Assembly (NCBI GenBank): GCA_034336665.1
Contig: CM067569.1
Span: 19,909,820 to 19,973,819, forward strand
Length of the DNA: 64,000 nucleotides
Direction: 5' to 3'
Source of the DNA: Luscinia megarhynchos
Lineage: Eukaryota; Chordata; Aves; Passeriformes; Turdidae
Below the pieces are notes generated by a model. It saw only the letters and a program-made list of their open reading frames with translations. It had not been told where the DNA came from and did not search any database. Shown piece by piece: positions 26,001-56,639 of this stretch. The stretch's first letter is position 1. Each line of letters begins with the position of its first letter. Both the position numbers and the translations under genes were made by a program.

Positions 26001-29000
26001 TCTCACCAGCACAGGTCTTGTAGTTTGTCTCGTGTTGTTTCCATATTTGGTTTGTAATACTTTTTGTGACTTGGGGGTTAAAAAAGCACAGCATCACTAG
26101 GCCACCACTTAACCATGGCTTATCTTCTACTCATCCCTTATGTGGAGTCATTGGTTCTTGGACTGCATAGCCTGAGTGGATCACAGCAGAAGCTTTCATC
26201 AAAAGCAGATTCTAGAGGTGCAAAAAATATCTGGTGAAATCCTGAGAATGTTGACAGAAATTTGGTAAGGAAAGAATATACTCTGGTAGGGCAAAACACT
26301 CAGTGGGTTCACTGAGGCTGGGATCCATTCATTTACCCTTAATGGGCCATCTCAGTCCCTCTCCAAGGCTTCACCTACAGCTACTCCTGAAACACTGTAC
26401 TTCTTGGTTTAAGGTAGGTCCTGTTTTCTAGTTCTAGTGTTTTCTGAATCCTGGCAGAAAGGATCTGACTTGCTGACTTCAGACAAGATGCCAAAGCATG
26501 CAGAGGGGACTCTACTGTAAACAATCTCTTAGAATTCATTTTAAAAGGAGAAAGGGATATAGGGAGGAAAAACAAAATACCTAGAGATGCTGACTTGCCA
26601 TCTACAGTCATCCTCCCTTGTTGGTGATTAATCATCTCCCCCTTGGAGCCCAATGGACCAGATACACACATTCCTCATTTTCTCTGTTGATGGAAAAATT
26701 TGATTTTTGGCATGCTTTTCGTAGGATTCAAAATACCTTTGTGCTGTGGTGAGTGTGAGGGAAGGGAGTTTCACTTCTCAGCAGATATGCTAAAAGCATG
26801 TATTAAGGGCTGGACTCTCTACCCCACCAAGGTTGCAGGGAGCCATTTGTGGCTGCCTGATCCCACATCTCTGACACATGCTAGACTTACCAGGCTGGAG
26901 ACTCTGTGTCTGTGTATGCTGCTGCCTATTGCTGAAGATCAACAAACTCTTGCATAGTGGAAGTTGCTTATGAGTCAGCAAAAACTAAGCATGGAGGAAT
27001 CAGAAAGAATGGGATTTTAAGTGAGATAGTAACTTTACTGTCTGCATGCTGTGAACTAAGTGAATTTTGGGTTCTATATTGCAAAACACAAATAAATCAC
27101 ATTAGCCAATACAACTGCAGGCAACCCTTGTACCACATAGATTCCCGTAGAGACAATCTAAGCTTATTAATGGTGTTGACTGTCCCTGGGAAAAAAAATT
27201 CTTAATGGCATCTGACAGATCCCTCATCACCGTGGCTGTGGTTCTAGAAATCTCTGAGAAGGCAATGTGAATGTGAATCTGGCCCTCCTGTTTGCTGGGG
27301 TTAAACCATGGGTTTGCTGATTGTGCAGCATTTCCTGATACTTGCAATGACCATGAAATGAGTAAAAAACTTTAGCTGATGATAAATACTCTAGGTAGCC
27401 CAGTCCTGAAGGAGTTACCAAAGGCAAGGCTGATTGTCTCATGCAAACCAGCTGTCATCGGATCCAGCTGAATCTCTGCAATCAAAACCCACAAAGCTGA
27501 TTTATTACCCATGGACACTTCTGTGAACATTGCAGTGCTCTGATCACTCTCGTGTCATCAGCGCTGCATTTGCTTGTGCATCTGTGTCTCCCCACTCTGT
27601 GCTCTCAACCTGTAGTAAGATTTCAACATGCATGTTTGGTATACATTGAGCTCACAGATGTTTGTGCTCTTCCTTTGCCTGCCAGCAAAAATTTCACAAG
27701 GGGTGTTTTCTTTCAGTATGACTTACAGTTCCTTGTCTCATGTGACACTCAAAAATGCAATCATTCCTGGTTAGAGCTGATTCTGGCTGTGGGGAGAAAC
27801 AGGGAGTTGGCATGTTCAAACCGAGGTGAGGACTCCCTGAGCTCACACCTCTGTGGGTTCCTGTGCATCACATGGAAAGATGCATTCTGTGGTCAGTTTT
27901 TCCAGTTCCCTTAGTTTGTGAATTCCCAACATCCAGTGGGTCACAGGCTGCAGTTGGTGAGATGTTAGGATCTTCAGACTTCACTGGCAAATAGGCAAGA
28001 GTGATGGGCAGGTAACAAACTAAAGCACAGAAGAATTTCTGTGCTCTTCTTCTCTGCTTGAGCTGTAACATTTTAATTTCTTGCAGCCACAAGCAAAAAG
28101 GTGGTTTAGTATCAGGCAGGAGCTTTGTGCAACATGGTTAGGTGCCTTCAGGGTTTGGTTCCACCTTACCTTCCTGGGGTGCTTGAAATGAAGTTTTAAG
28201 CTCTAATCCTAATATGCATACATGTCAAGGAGAGCAGAATTTAATTTTAAATTAATTTAATTGTGCATGAATTTGCTGCCTGCATGGATGCATAGCCACA
28301 AACTGTTGCAAAGAGCCAAACAATTATGGGCAGACAAACTAGAAGGGGATTTTGTGACAGTTACCCAAATGTAAGCCAGGGAACACATAGATGACAGAAA
28401 TTATGCTTGAAAGATTTGGACAAGGAGATGAGCTGGATAAAACTGCCATTTCTCAGCAGATGTTGTATGGTCAGTTACAAGCAGAGATACTGAAATATCC
28501 AGACCTGATCATGGTGAGAAAACACAAGCAATCTTCCACATTATATATGAATAAGAGTTGTGTATTCAAATACCAGTTTAAGAGCTCACTGAAACTGTCA
28601 GACTTACATGGTGATTATTTTGTCACTTTCACAGCACCTTTTAAGGAAAGGATCCTGCCCCTAAAGAGAACTGATTACCTGCTGAAGCGTAACATCACTC
28701 CATCAATCCTTTTCCCTGACAACCCTAATCCTGCTCTGGCTGGTCCAGGCTGCATGCTGCAGCAGGAGCTAGAAACCTGAGAGCTGTGTGCTGGAAATCT
28801 TTGGGATGTTGATGAACAGAATGGTGGGTGGTATTATTCAGATGTCCTTGTAAACAAACAAATATGGCTGATTAAAGCTGGATGGCCACAGAGGTTTCTG
28901 CCTCTCTGCATATTCCACTCTTTGCCTGGCAGTTATGGGGATATCAGGTTTCTCAAAAGGCCAGGTTGGAAATCAGTGTCTCAAGAGTTACTTCACATGG

Positions 29001-29063
29001 GATTTAGCTCCTGGTGACAGGGACACAGCAAATCTGGAGGAAAGCTGCCCCACCATAGTGTGG

Positions 29064-29124
29064 GGTATGCAATACAGGAATGTGTGTCATTTCATCATGC
29101 TCCTTGCCTGTACAAGTTACCTAA
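29064..29124 (+). repeat. Left arm of a 61-bp inverted repeat
   Basis: This arm begins GGTATGCAATACAGG and ends GTTACCTAA. Its reverse complement recurs at 29958-30018 with only two differences in 61 bases. The arms are separated by 833 bases. Similarity stops abruptly on both sides of each arm. I could not assign it to a known transposon family. Confidence 0.85.
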
Positions 29125-29957
29125 TAGTGTGATATTCTTTTCATTTAAGTCCAGCTGTCAGCAAATGCCCATCCTGCAGCTCTGCCTGCCAGCTCAGAGC
29201 ACTGGATTGCCTACTAGCACAAAGGGGCTGGCACACAAACACACTCCACTGATCAACACATCTCACCCTCTGTATTTCAGGTGCACAAGCTGCAAAATCA
29301 AACTTGCAGACAACAGTATTTTCTTGGAGACTGTGCAGCCATCTAGTGTTGCTGTATATACAGCATGCTGGTTACTTGCCAGGACCCCAGATACTTCCCT
29401 ACCTTTTTCCTACACATCTCCCTGCTCAATGTATAGCTTTTAGTTACAGGAGTTTTAGTTAAACTTGCCAGCCCACTGGACTTGGTCTCTGAAATTTCTG
29501 ACCACCTTAAGATTGTGCTTGTTGATGGAGAATAGAATCCTGCTATAGTATTTCTTTTACTCATAACATTTGTTACTATGAAGAAGAGCAACCAGTCTCT
29601 TGGCTTCTACTACTATATTTTAGCAGTCTTTAATTCTTAAGGAAACAAACAACAACAATCGAAAAAAGAGAGAGAAAAAGAACAACATTTGAATTTGAAC
29701 ATCAGTGAGCAAATGTCAGGGATCTACTGCTATCTGCTGGAGTGTTTTCGAGACTTTCTCGTTTTATCAGGAGTAGGAAAGCTTTGTACATATATTGTTA
29801 GGAAATAAGACAAGGACAAAACAGCCTGAATTTGTATGTCTCACTTTTCTCATCTAAAGAAAACCATCTTGTTTCAAAGTCCCAGCTTCCTCTTTGGTCG
29901 TTCAGCAGACAAGGCAATTAGTACAAGGAACTACTTTTATAGTTTGTAGTAAATTAT

Positions 29958-30018
29958 TTAGGTAACTTGTACAGGCGAGGAGCATGATGAAACGACACAC
30001 ATTCCTGTATTGCATACC
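29958..30018 (-). repeat. Right arm of a 61-bp inverted repeat
   Basis: Reverse complement of 29064-29124 with two mismatches, both transitions. Together the arms bound a 955-bp unit that could be a non-autonomous element with terminal inverted repeats, or a local inverted duplication. No target-site duplication is evident directly outside the arms. Confidence 0.85.
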
Positions 30019-32339
30019 AGAATGACAAGTAAAATTCAAAGGTGACAACCCAGGGTTACTATGACTTAGCAGCAGCCACTTGGCCAGCCTGAGAACAGAA
30101 ACGTCTTTGTTTACAATCTGCATTTTTCTAACTATTATCTGCTCTCTTGCACTGTAATTTTCCCCAGCCCCCTCTGTGCCACGAGGTTCATCTTTCTCTG
30201 CTTGCATTAGACTCTAGAAGTGTCCAGGTGTGTTATGAGAGTCTTTCATCTTCTGAAACAAAAGCTGATGGACCAGTGACTTTCTGCACTGTAGTAAGAA
30301 GTCACTGATTAATGAGGTAAATAAATTGTTTCTGCATAGAAGCTACATGTTACAACTTCTTTGCTTGGCCTAAGCAGTGAATGAAGAGTTATGCCATGGA
30401 GACATAAATTTTTGGATCCTGCTACACTTGTGGAAGGTGCTCTCAGCTCTGTCAATTTAATATCTTTTGCTGGAGAAACAGCCCTATTCCAAATTCCTAA
30501 GAATCTACTCTGTGACCAATTTGCATAAGGACTGCCTTATTCCCCTTGTAACCTCAGGCTTTTAATATCAAATACTGATGTCTCAGTCTTGAGAGCAGTT
30601 GGAGAGGAGCAGTGACAAGCAGCACATACTCATTCCACAGTAGTGGAATCTGGTGGATCTGGAGGATGTTTGTTGACACCACCTTACTCACGTGTGCTAA
30701 GCCAGGCTAATTGCCCTTGTCTGCATGACTGGACATGAATCTTTTGCACACTCCTCTTCTATGTGTCTGTCTGTCTGTGGGATGTTAAAAACAGACAATG
30801 GTATGTGTCCAACAGGTTTCAACCACAACTGATTGATCTGCTAGCATTTATTTGAAATATTTTTTAAAAGGCATGTTTAACAAAGCTTTCACTGCATCAT
30901 GTTTTGCAGGTGTTGGATATAAGAATGTCACCACAGAGATGGCTAATTACCTTTCAATCAGTTTTTTCCTGATGACTTTTACCAATAAACAGGGAAAATA
31001 ATATGCAAGACCTAAATTGCAACTAGTTGAACACAGAAACACACTGCACACAGGGGCAGATAAGAGCTCACAGAGCCCCTTTCCTGCTGCAGTGAGGGGT
31101 CCATGGAACATGGATGTGGATGCAGCCACGGAAGCTGTGATGGGAGGGAGGATTAGAGTCCCTGCACAGCAGCACAGCCTCTCCCTCCAAAAATGAATGG
31201 CGATTGTGATGCTGAGCCACCCACAGGGAGGCACAATGCCACGACCCACAGGCAAATGCCTTCCCATCCCAAACTGCTTGCAGACAAGGTGATGGGCAGT
31301 GCAGGAAATGGCTGAAACAAAGCCATCGCATTTAAGTGATAATCTGAGGTAAGGTGGAGTATGTGTATCTCACAATTCTAAAAATGGTTTAAATGATTTT
31401 ACAAAATAACCTGTATGGACACAGGAGTGAGATGGAACATTTGTATTCTATTATGTATTTTACTTAGATGTTTATTCTCTTTGGATAAGAACAATTTCTG
31501 GGAAGGAAAGATTTAATGGCAGATTTTCTTTAAAGTAGTAAAGGTGTTATCTTTCATATCTCAGACAAAATCTTTGGAATTTCCAAAGTGCTCCTTATGT
31601 TCTAGTGGCATCTTCATCCCTGCTTCCTGCCTGCAACGGTCTTGAGAACCACTGCAGCCACCACCATATTCCAGCTTGGATGCCTTTCAGTGGTAATTTA
31701 GTTGATTTTTCTACTTTAATGTTATAGTTTTGAAAGCACATTAGGTTTTACAGACTGAAAGGTGCCATGGAAAATAAAGGGGCTTTTTTTGTTTGTTCAC
31801 TATGATGTCTTGAGAATATTTGCAAGTGAAACAGAAGTTTGAAAAACGTGCAGTTGATTGCCACCACGCCTACAAAATAACTTTATTTGAGATTATTAAC
31901 ATTACTCCCTGTTAACATTCCCTCAAAGTGATGCAGAACCATCTCCAGTTAACCTCTGAACTATGCCTTGGAGAACAGAATCACTTTTCCATAAACCACA
32001 TTATCCAGAATCGGCCTGTCAGGCTTTGGGAATGAGAAGAATGCCATGCACCTCAGTTATTACTACACTTGTTTGCCTTTCTTTGCTTATTTTTTCCTCC
32101 CCCTTTCCAGGTCTTCTGGCTCAGGTTGCCATGTGCGTGGAGCAAGTTTAAAATAGTGGTTCGTTTGACAAATAGGCGTAGACAATAACCAGCACAGCAT
32201 GTGAAGCGATAAGCCCTGTTATTTTGACAGCTTGTGTGTCATTTACGTGGAGCTAAAGTGTTTGTGCTCTGAACACTGGAAATATTTACTTTAGCGCGGT
32301 GCCTGGTTTTGGGTAGGCTGGGGTACGTGCGATCCCGTT

Positions 32340-32762
32340 AGGTTCCCAGCGCTCCCGGGCGGATTTCGCAGCGCTCCCGGGCGGATTTCGCAGCGCTCCC
32401 GTGAGGGTTCCCAGCGCTCCCGTGAGGGTTCCCAGCGCTCCCGGGCGGGATTCCAGCGCTCCCGGGCGGGTTCCCAGCGCTCCCGGGCGGGTTCCCAGCG
32501 CTCCCGGGCGGGTTCCCAGCGCTCCCGGGCGGGATTCGCAGCGCTCCCGGGCGGGATCCCAGCGCTCCCGGGCGGGATTCCAGCGCTCCCGAGCGGGATC
32601 CCAGCGCTCCCGGGCGGGATTCCAGCGCTCCCGAGCGGGATCCCAGCGCTCCCGTGCGGGATTCCAGCGCTCCCGTGCGAGTTCCCAGCGCTCCCGTGCG
32701 AGTTCCCAGCGCTCCCGGGCGGGATTTCGCAGCGCTCCCGGGCGGGATTCCAGCGCTCCGCT
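32340..32762. repeat. 21-bp CpG-rich minisatellite upstream of HELLS
   Basis: About 20 tandem copies of a unit close to TTCCCAGCGCTCCCGGGCGGG, with lengths 20-23 bp. Variation is concentrated in the linker (ATTCC, ATCCC, TTTCG, GTTCCC) and at the third base of CCCGNG. Every copy keeps the palindrome AGCGCT, and most keep CCCGGG. Because the unit is near 21 bp, long repetitive open frames appear on both strands; these are not genes. The array ends about 550 bases before the HELLS start codon. Confidence 0.95.
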
Positions 32763-33116
32763 GCCCTCTCGTGGCACAACGAGCCGTGTCCAGGGCAGTC
32801 GCAGGCCCGTGCTGGAGCCATGCCCCGCGGGCACGGGCGGAGGACAGCGGGACAGAACACAGAGCCCATCAGGCTGGACAAGTCCTCTGGGGCCATCGAG
32901 CCCCACTGGCGACCGAACGCCACCGTGTCAGCTGGACCATGGCACCAAGTGCCACATGCTGCCTTTCCATGAACACCGGCAGGGACAGTTACCGCACCAG
33001 CTCCCTCCGCAGCCCGTTCCCGGCGGCCACCGCGCCCAGAGCGCGCCCTCCGGCCGTGCCCGGAGCTTGCCAGGAGCCAAGATGGCCGCGCGCGGGCCCG
33101 GGGGCGGAGCGGGCGG

Positions 33117-33126
33117 CCTCGCGAGA
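33117..33126. promoter_or_regulatory. TCTCGCGAGA-type element, copy 1
   Basis: CCTCGCGAGA, 9/10 to the palindromic TCTCGCGAGA element found in many TATA-less housekeeping promoters. It lies about 190 bases upstream of the HELLS ATG. Confidence 0.55.
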
Positions 33127-33170
33127 ACGGCGCCGGCTCTCGCGCGGCTTGGGCAACGCGCGGTTTTTGT

Positions 33171-33180
33171 TCTCGCGAGG
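33171..33180. promoter_or_regulatory. TCTCGCGAGA-type element, copy 2
   Basis: TCTCGCGAGG, 9/10 to the same palindrome, 54 bases downstream of copy 1. Its mismatch is in the opposite half-site, so the pair is arranged symmetrically. Confidence 0.55.
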
Positions 33181-33308
33181 CGGGCGGTGAGGCGGCGCGC
33201 GCGGGAGCGCTGCGATGCCCGCCCGCGGCTCGGGCTGCTGGCGGTGAGGGGCGGCCGTGAGGGACCGCGAGGGACCGCGCGCTCGCTGCGGAACCGCTGG
33301 GAGCCGCC

Positions 33309-54332
<21,024 letters not shown>

Positions 54333-54733
54333 TGTGCAAATGTGGCCTCTAAGCAGTCTTTCAGATCTTCCAGAGATGTCACTGGTCCTTAATGCTGACT
54401 TTCCTTAAGGCTTTGTTCAAATCCCTTGTGTTCCAGTGAATTTTAACATGTTCTAGAGTATAATGCAGGTGATAGTTGTAGCTTTAGCAGGCTTTCATAA
54501 AAAGTAAAAAAATGAGCATATTTCACATTTGCAGCTAGTTCTTGTGCTCAGTGGTATAAACTGGCAAATTTGTTTTAAAAAATCTTCCTGTGGAAGTCCT
54601 AAACCCCTGGTTTTGGTTGTTTTTTTTTTTAAATGTGTCAATTATAGTTTTATTTGGAAGGGAGAGAATGCACGCCTTTGTTAAAGCCATTTGTGTAGCT
54701 TCTGTTTTTAACTTCTGCAAATTATTTTGGTTA

Positions 54734-54739
54734 AATAAA
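54734..54739 (+). terminator. HELLS: HELLS polyadenylation signal
   Basis: AATAAA 402 bases past the stop codon, followed by a TG/T-rich stretch (TGGTTTGTTC). It is the first canonical signal downstream of the stop and would give a 3' UTR of about 420 bases. Confidence 0.7.
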
Positions 54740-54759
54740 TATCTGGTTTGTTCTAAAAG

Positions 54760-55080
54760 TCTGTAGATTTTGGCTTCTTAAACAAGTGAAGCTGATCTTG
54801 TGTCCAGTAATTCACACTTTTCTACTCATTTAGCACATTAGCCAATGTCATACATTTAAAGAAAAACAACCCTGCAAAACAGCAGAAAACCACCCACACA
54901 CAACCACACAAAAAAACCAGAAACCAAAAAGGAATGAGCCTGAAATAGCCTAACTCTTTCTGGTGCAGACATTACTTCTGTGTTGACTGCTGGTGAGCCT
55001 GTGCAGCTGAGCTGCCCATCTGAAGCAGGTGCAGGCAGCTACAAAGCTGTTAAAGAGTCGGGAGCAGAAGTCTTGGCAGT
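54760..55080. other. Intergenic stretch after HELLS
   Basis: Ordinary AT-rich sequence with an A/C-rich segment at 54860-54930. No gene signal. Confidence 0.5.
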
Positions 55081-55427
55081 GACTGAGGGGGCTGAGGGTG
55101 TTCAGCCTGGAGACCTTATCACTCTACAGCTCCAGGAAAGGAGGTTGTAACAAGGTGTTGGTCCCTTCCCAGGTAACAAGCAATAGGACAAGAGGAAATA
55201 GCCTCAGGTTGCACTAGGAAAGGTTGAGATTGTATAGGAGGAAGTTTCTTCAACAAAAAAGTCAAGCATTGGACCTGCTTGCCCAGGGAAGCGATGGAGT
55301 TGCCATCCCTGGAAGCATTTAGAAGATGTGGATGTGGCACTTGGGGGCATGATTTAGTGGTGGATCCTGCAGTGCCATGCTAAGGGTTGGACTCTGTCTC
55401 AAAAGTCTTTCCCAATGAAATGATTTT
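55081..55427 (+). mobile_element. CR1 LINE 3' fragment (sense)
   Basis: Contains GGTTGTAACAAGGTG-type sequence, CCCAGGTAACAAGCAATAGG, ACAAGAGGAAATAGCCTCAG, TGCCCAGGGAAGCGATGGAG, GTGGCACTTGGGGGCATG and GGTTGGACTCTG, in the order of the CR1 3' end. It is the best-preserved CR1 piece in the window. Confidence 0.9.
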
Positions 55428-55529
55428 AAGTTGAAAGCCTTTGCTGACAGCTCACTCCTATAGGTTAAATATACATGCAATATCCTTTACCTATTGACTC
55501 CTCTTCCCAGAAAGTATTCCCTGACATTC

Positions 55530-55642
55530 TGCAGTTTCCCCTTCCAGAACACTTAGTTACCTTCATTGCCCTTCTCTGGACACACTCCAGCACCTCAGTG
55601 TCCTTGTAGCAAGGGGCCCAGAACTGGACACAGCACCGGATG
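55530..55642 (-). mobile_element. CR1 LINE fragment (antisense)
   Basis: The reverse complement contains CTGTGTCCAGTTCTGGGCCC and GAGGTGCTGGAGTGTGTCCA followed by GAGAAGGGCAATGAAGGTAA, the CR1 segment just upstream of the part found at 55081-55427. It lies about 100 bases away in the opposite orientation. Confidence 0.85.
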
Positions 55643-56140
55643 AATCAGGCAGCTTTTAAACTTTGAGCTTAAAATGAAATTAAAATTGAAAATGTCTTTT
55701 AGGTGTCATTTAAAACCAGTCTTGGAATTGATGGAGCTGTCATAGTTGCAGTTGTGCTTATTAACATGGCATAGGTAACACAGAGGAAAAAACCCTCTAC
55801 CAACTCAAACTTCAGAAACCCGTTCACATTCACTTTATGATCATTATTGGCCTGATACAGAAAAGGGAATCTTCTAGTAGCAAGAGCTGTTCATACTTTA
55901 AGGGAACAGATAAATCTGTTAATGAGTAAGCTGGCTTTGACCTTTGCCTGGTGAAAGCCCCATTTTCTTGGTAATTGCTGAAGACAAAAGTTTCTAGTTT
56001 TTCTGTTCAGTTACTTATTTGAGTAATACAAAGGCCAGCATCTGCTGTCTCCACATGTTATATTCACACACTGTGCTAGTCTCCTTCATGCCTCCTTTAA
56101 TTCTAGTGAAGATTACTACAAGATTTAAGAAAAAAATGAT

Positions 56141-56618
56141 TGTGCTGGTTTTGGCTGGGGTAGTTAGTTTCCTTCACGGTAGCTGGTAAGGGGCTGTGTT
56201 TTGGATTTGTGCTGAGCACACAGTTGATAATGCACAGATTTTATTGTTATTGCTGAGCAGGGCTTACACAGAGCCAAGGGTTTTTTGCTTCTCATACTGC
56301 CATGCCAGGGAGGAGTCTGGGAGTACGTGGGAGGCTGGGAGGAGACACAGCCAGGACAGATGACCTGAACTGGCCAAAGGGATATTCCAGACCAGAAAGC
56401 ATCACGGTCACTGTGTGAAGGGGGGCAAGGAAGGAGAAAGGGCAGATGTCTGGAGTGACACTGTTTATCTTCCCAAGTGCCATTATGCATGATGGGGCCC
56501 TGTTCTGGAGATGGCTGAACACCTGCCTGCCCATGGGAAGGAGTGAATTAATTCCCTGTTTTGCTTTGTTTGTGTGTGTGGCTTTTGCTTTCCCTATTAA
56601 ACTGTCTTTATCTCAACC
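56141..56618 (+). mobile_element. Solo LTR remnant of an avian endogenous retrovirus
   Basis: Starts TGTGCTGGTTTTGGCTGGGG, the usual 5' end of this LTR, and runs through CTGAACACCTGCCTGCCCAT to the CCTATTAAACTGTCTTTATC polyadenylation region (ATTAAA at 56596-56601), then stops before the usual TTAAACCACGACA end. The U3 region that normally carries the TATA box appears partly deleted near 56410. No internal retroviral coding sequence is attached. Confidence 0.85.
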
Positions 56619-56639
56619 TAATCTTGTTAAAGACTTAAT

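Larger units (their letters stand above)
11753..32339. other. Intergenic DNA between two divergent genes; no supported gene
   Basis: About 20 kb without a convincing exon set on either strand. Open frames stay below about 175 codons and have no recognised domains. The longest protein-like one, 28391-28780 (+, 129 codons), is preceded directly by a stop and has no splice context or family match. Simple sequence is sparse: poly-T at 11944-11961, a GGAA run at 17385-17400, and an A-rich CAAA run at 19981-20019. A 61-bp inverted repeat is listed separately. Distal enhancers or a lncRNA could be present but cannot be seen from sequence alone. Confidence 0.6.
33050..33308 (+). promoter_or_regulatory. 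HELLS: HELLS CpG-island promoter and 5' UTR
   Basis: A dense CpG region without a TATA box directly precedes the HELLS start. An AAGATGGCCGC element at about 33079 is one base from the YY1 consensus. Two near-copies of the TCTCGCGAGA promoter element follow, CCTCGCGAGA at 33117-33126 and TCTCGCGAGG at 33171-33180, each 9/10. GC-rich GGCGGG and GCGCGC runs between them could hold E2F or Sp1 sites. Such promoters usually give dispersed starts, so the start site is not placed. Confidence 0.7.

Noticed and set aside
28391..28780. 129-codon + strand frame with fairly protein-like composition
   Set aside because: A stop lies directly before the ATG, there is no promoter or splice context, and no family was recognised. 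Frames of this length occur by chance elsewhere in the window. A translated search with orthologue conservation would be needed to revive it.
29060..30207. Near-identical short peptides (MQYRNVC...) encoded at two places
   Set aside because: They are the two arms of the 61-bp inverted repeat read in the same relative frame, not a duplicated gene.
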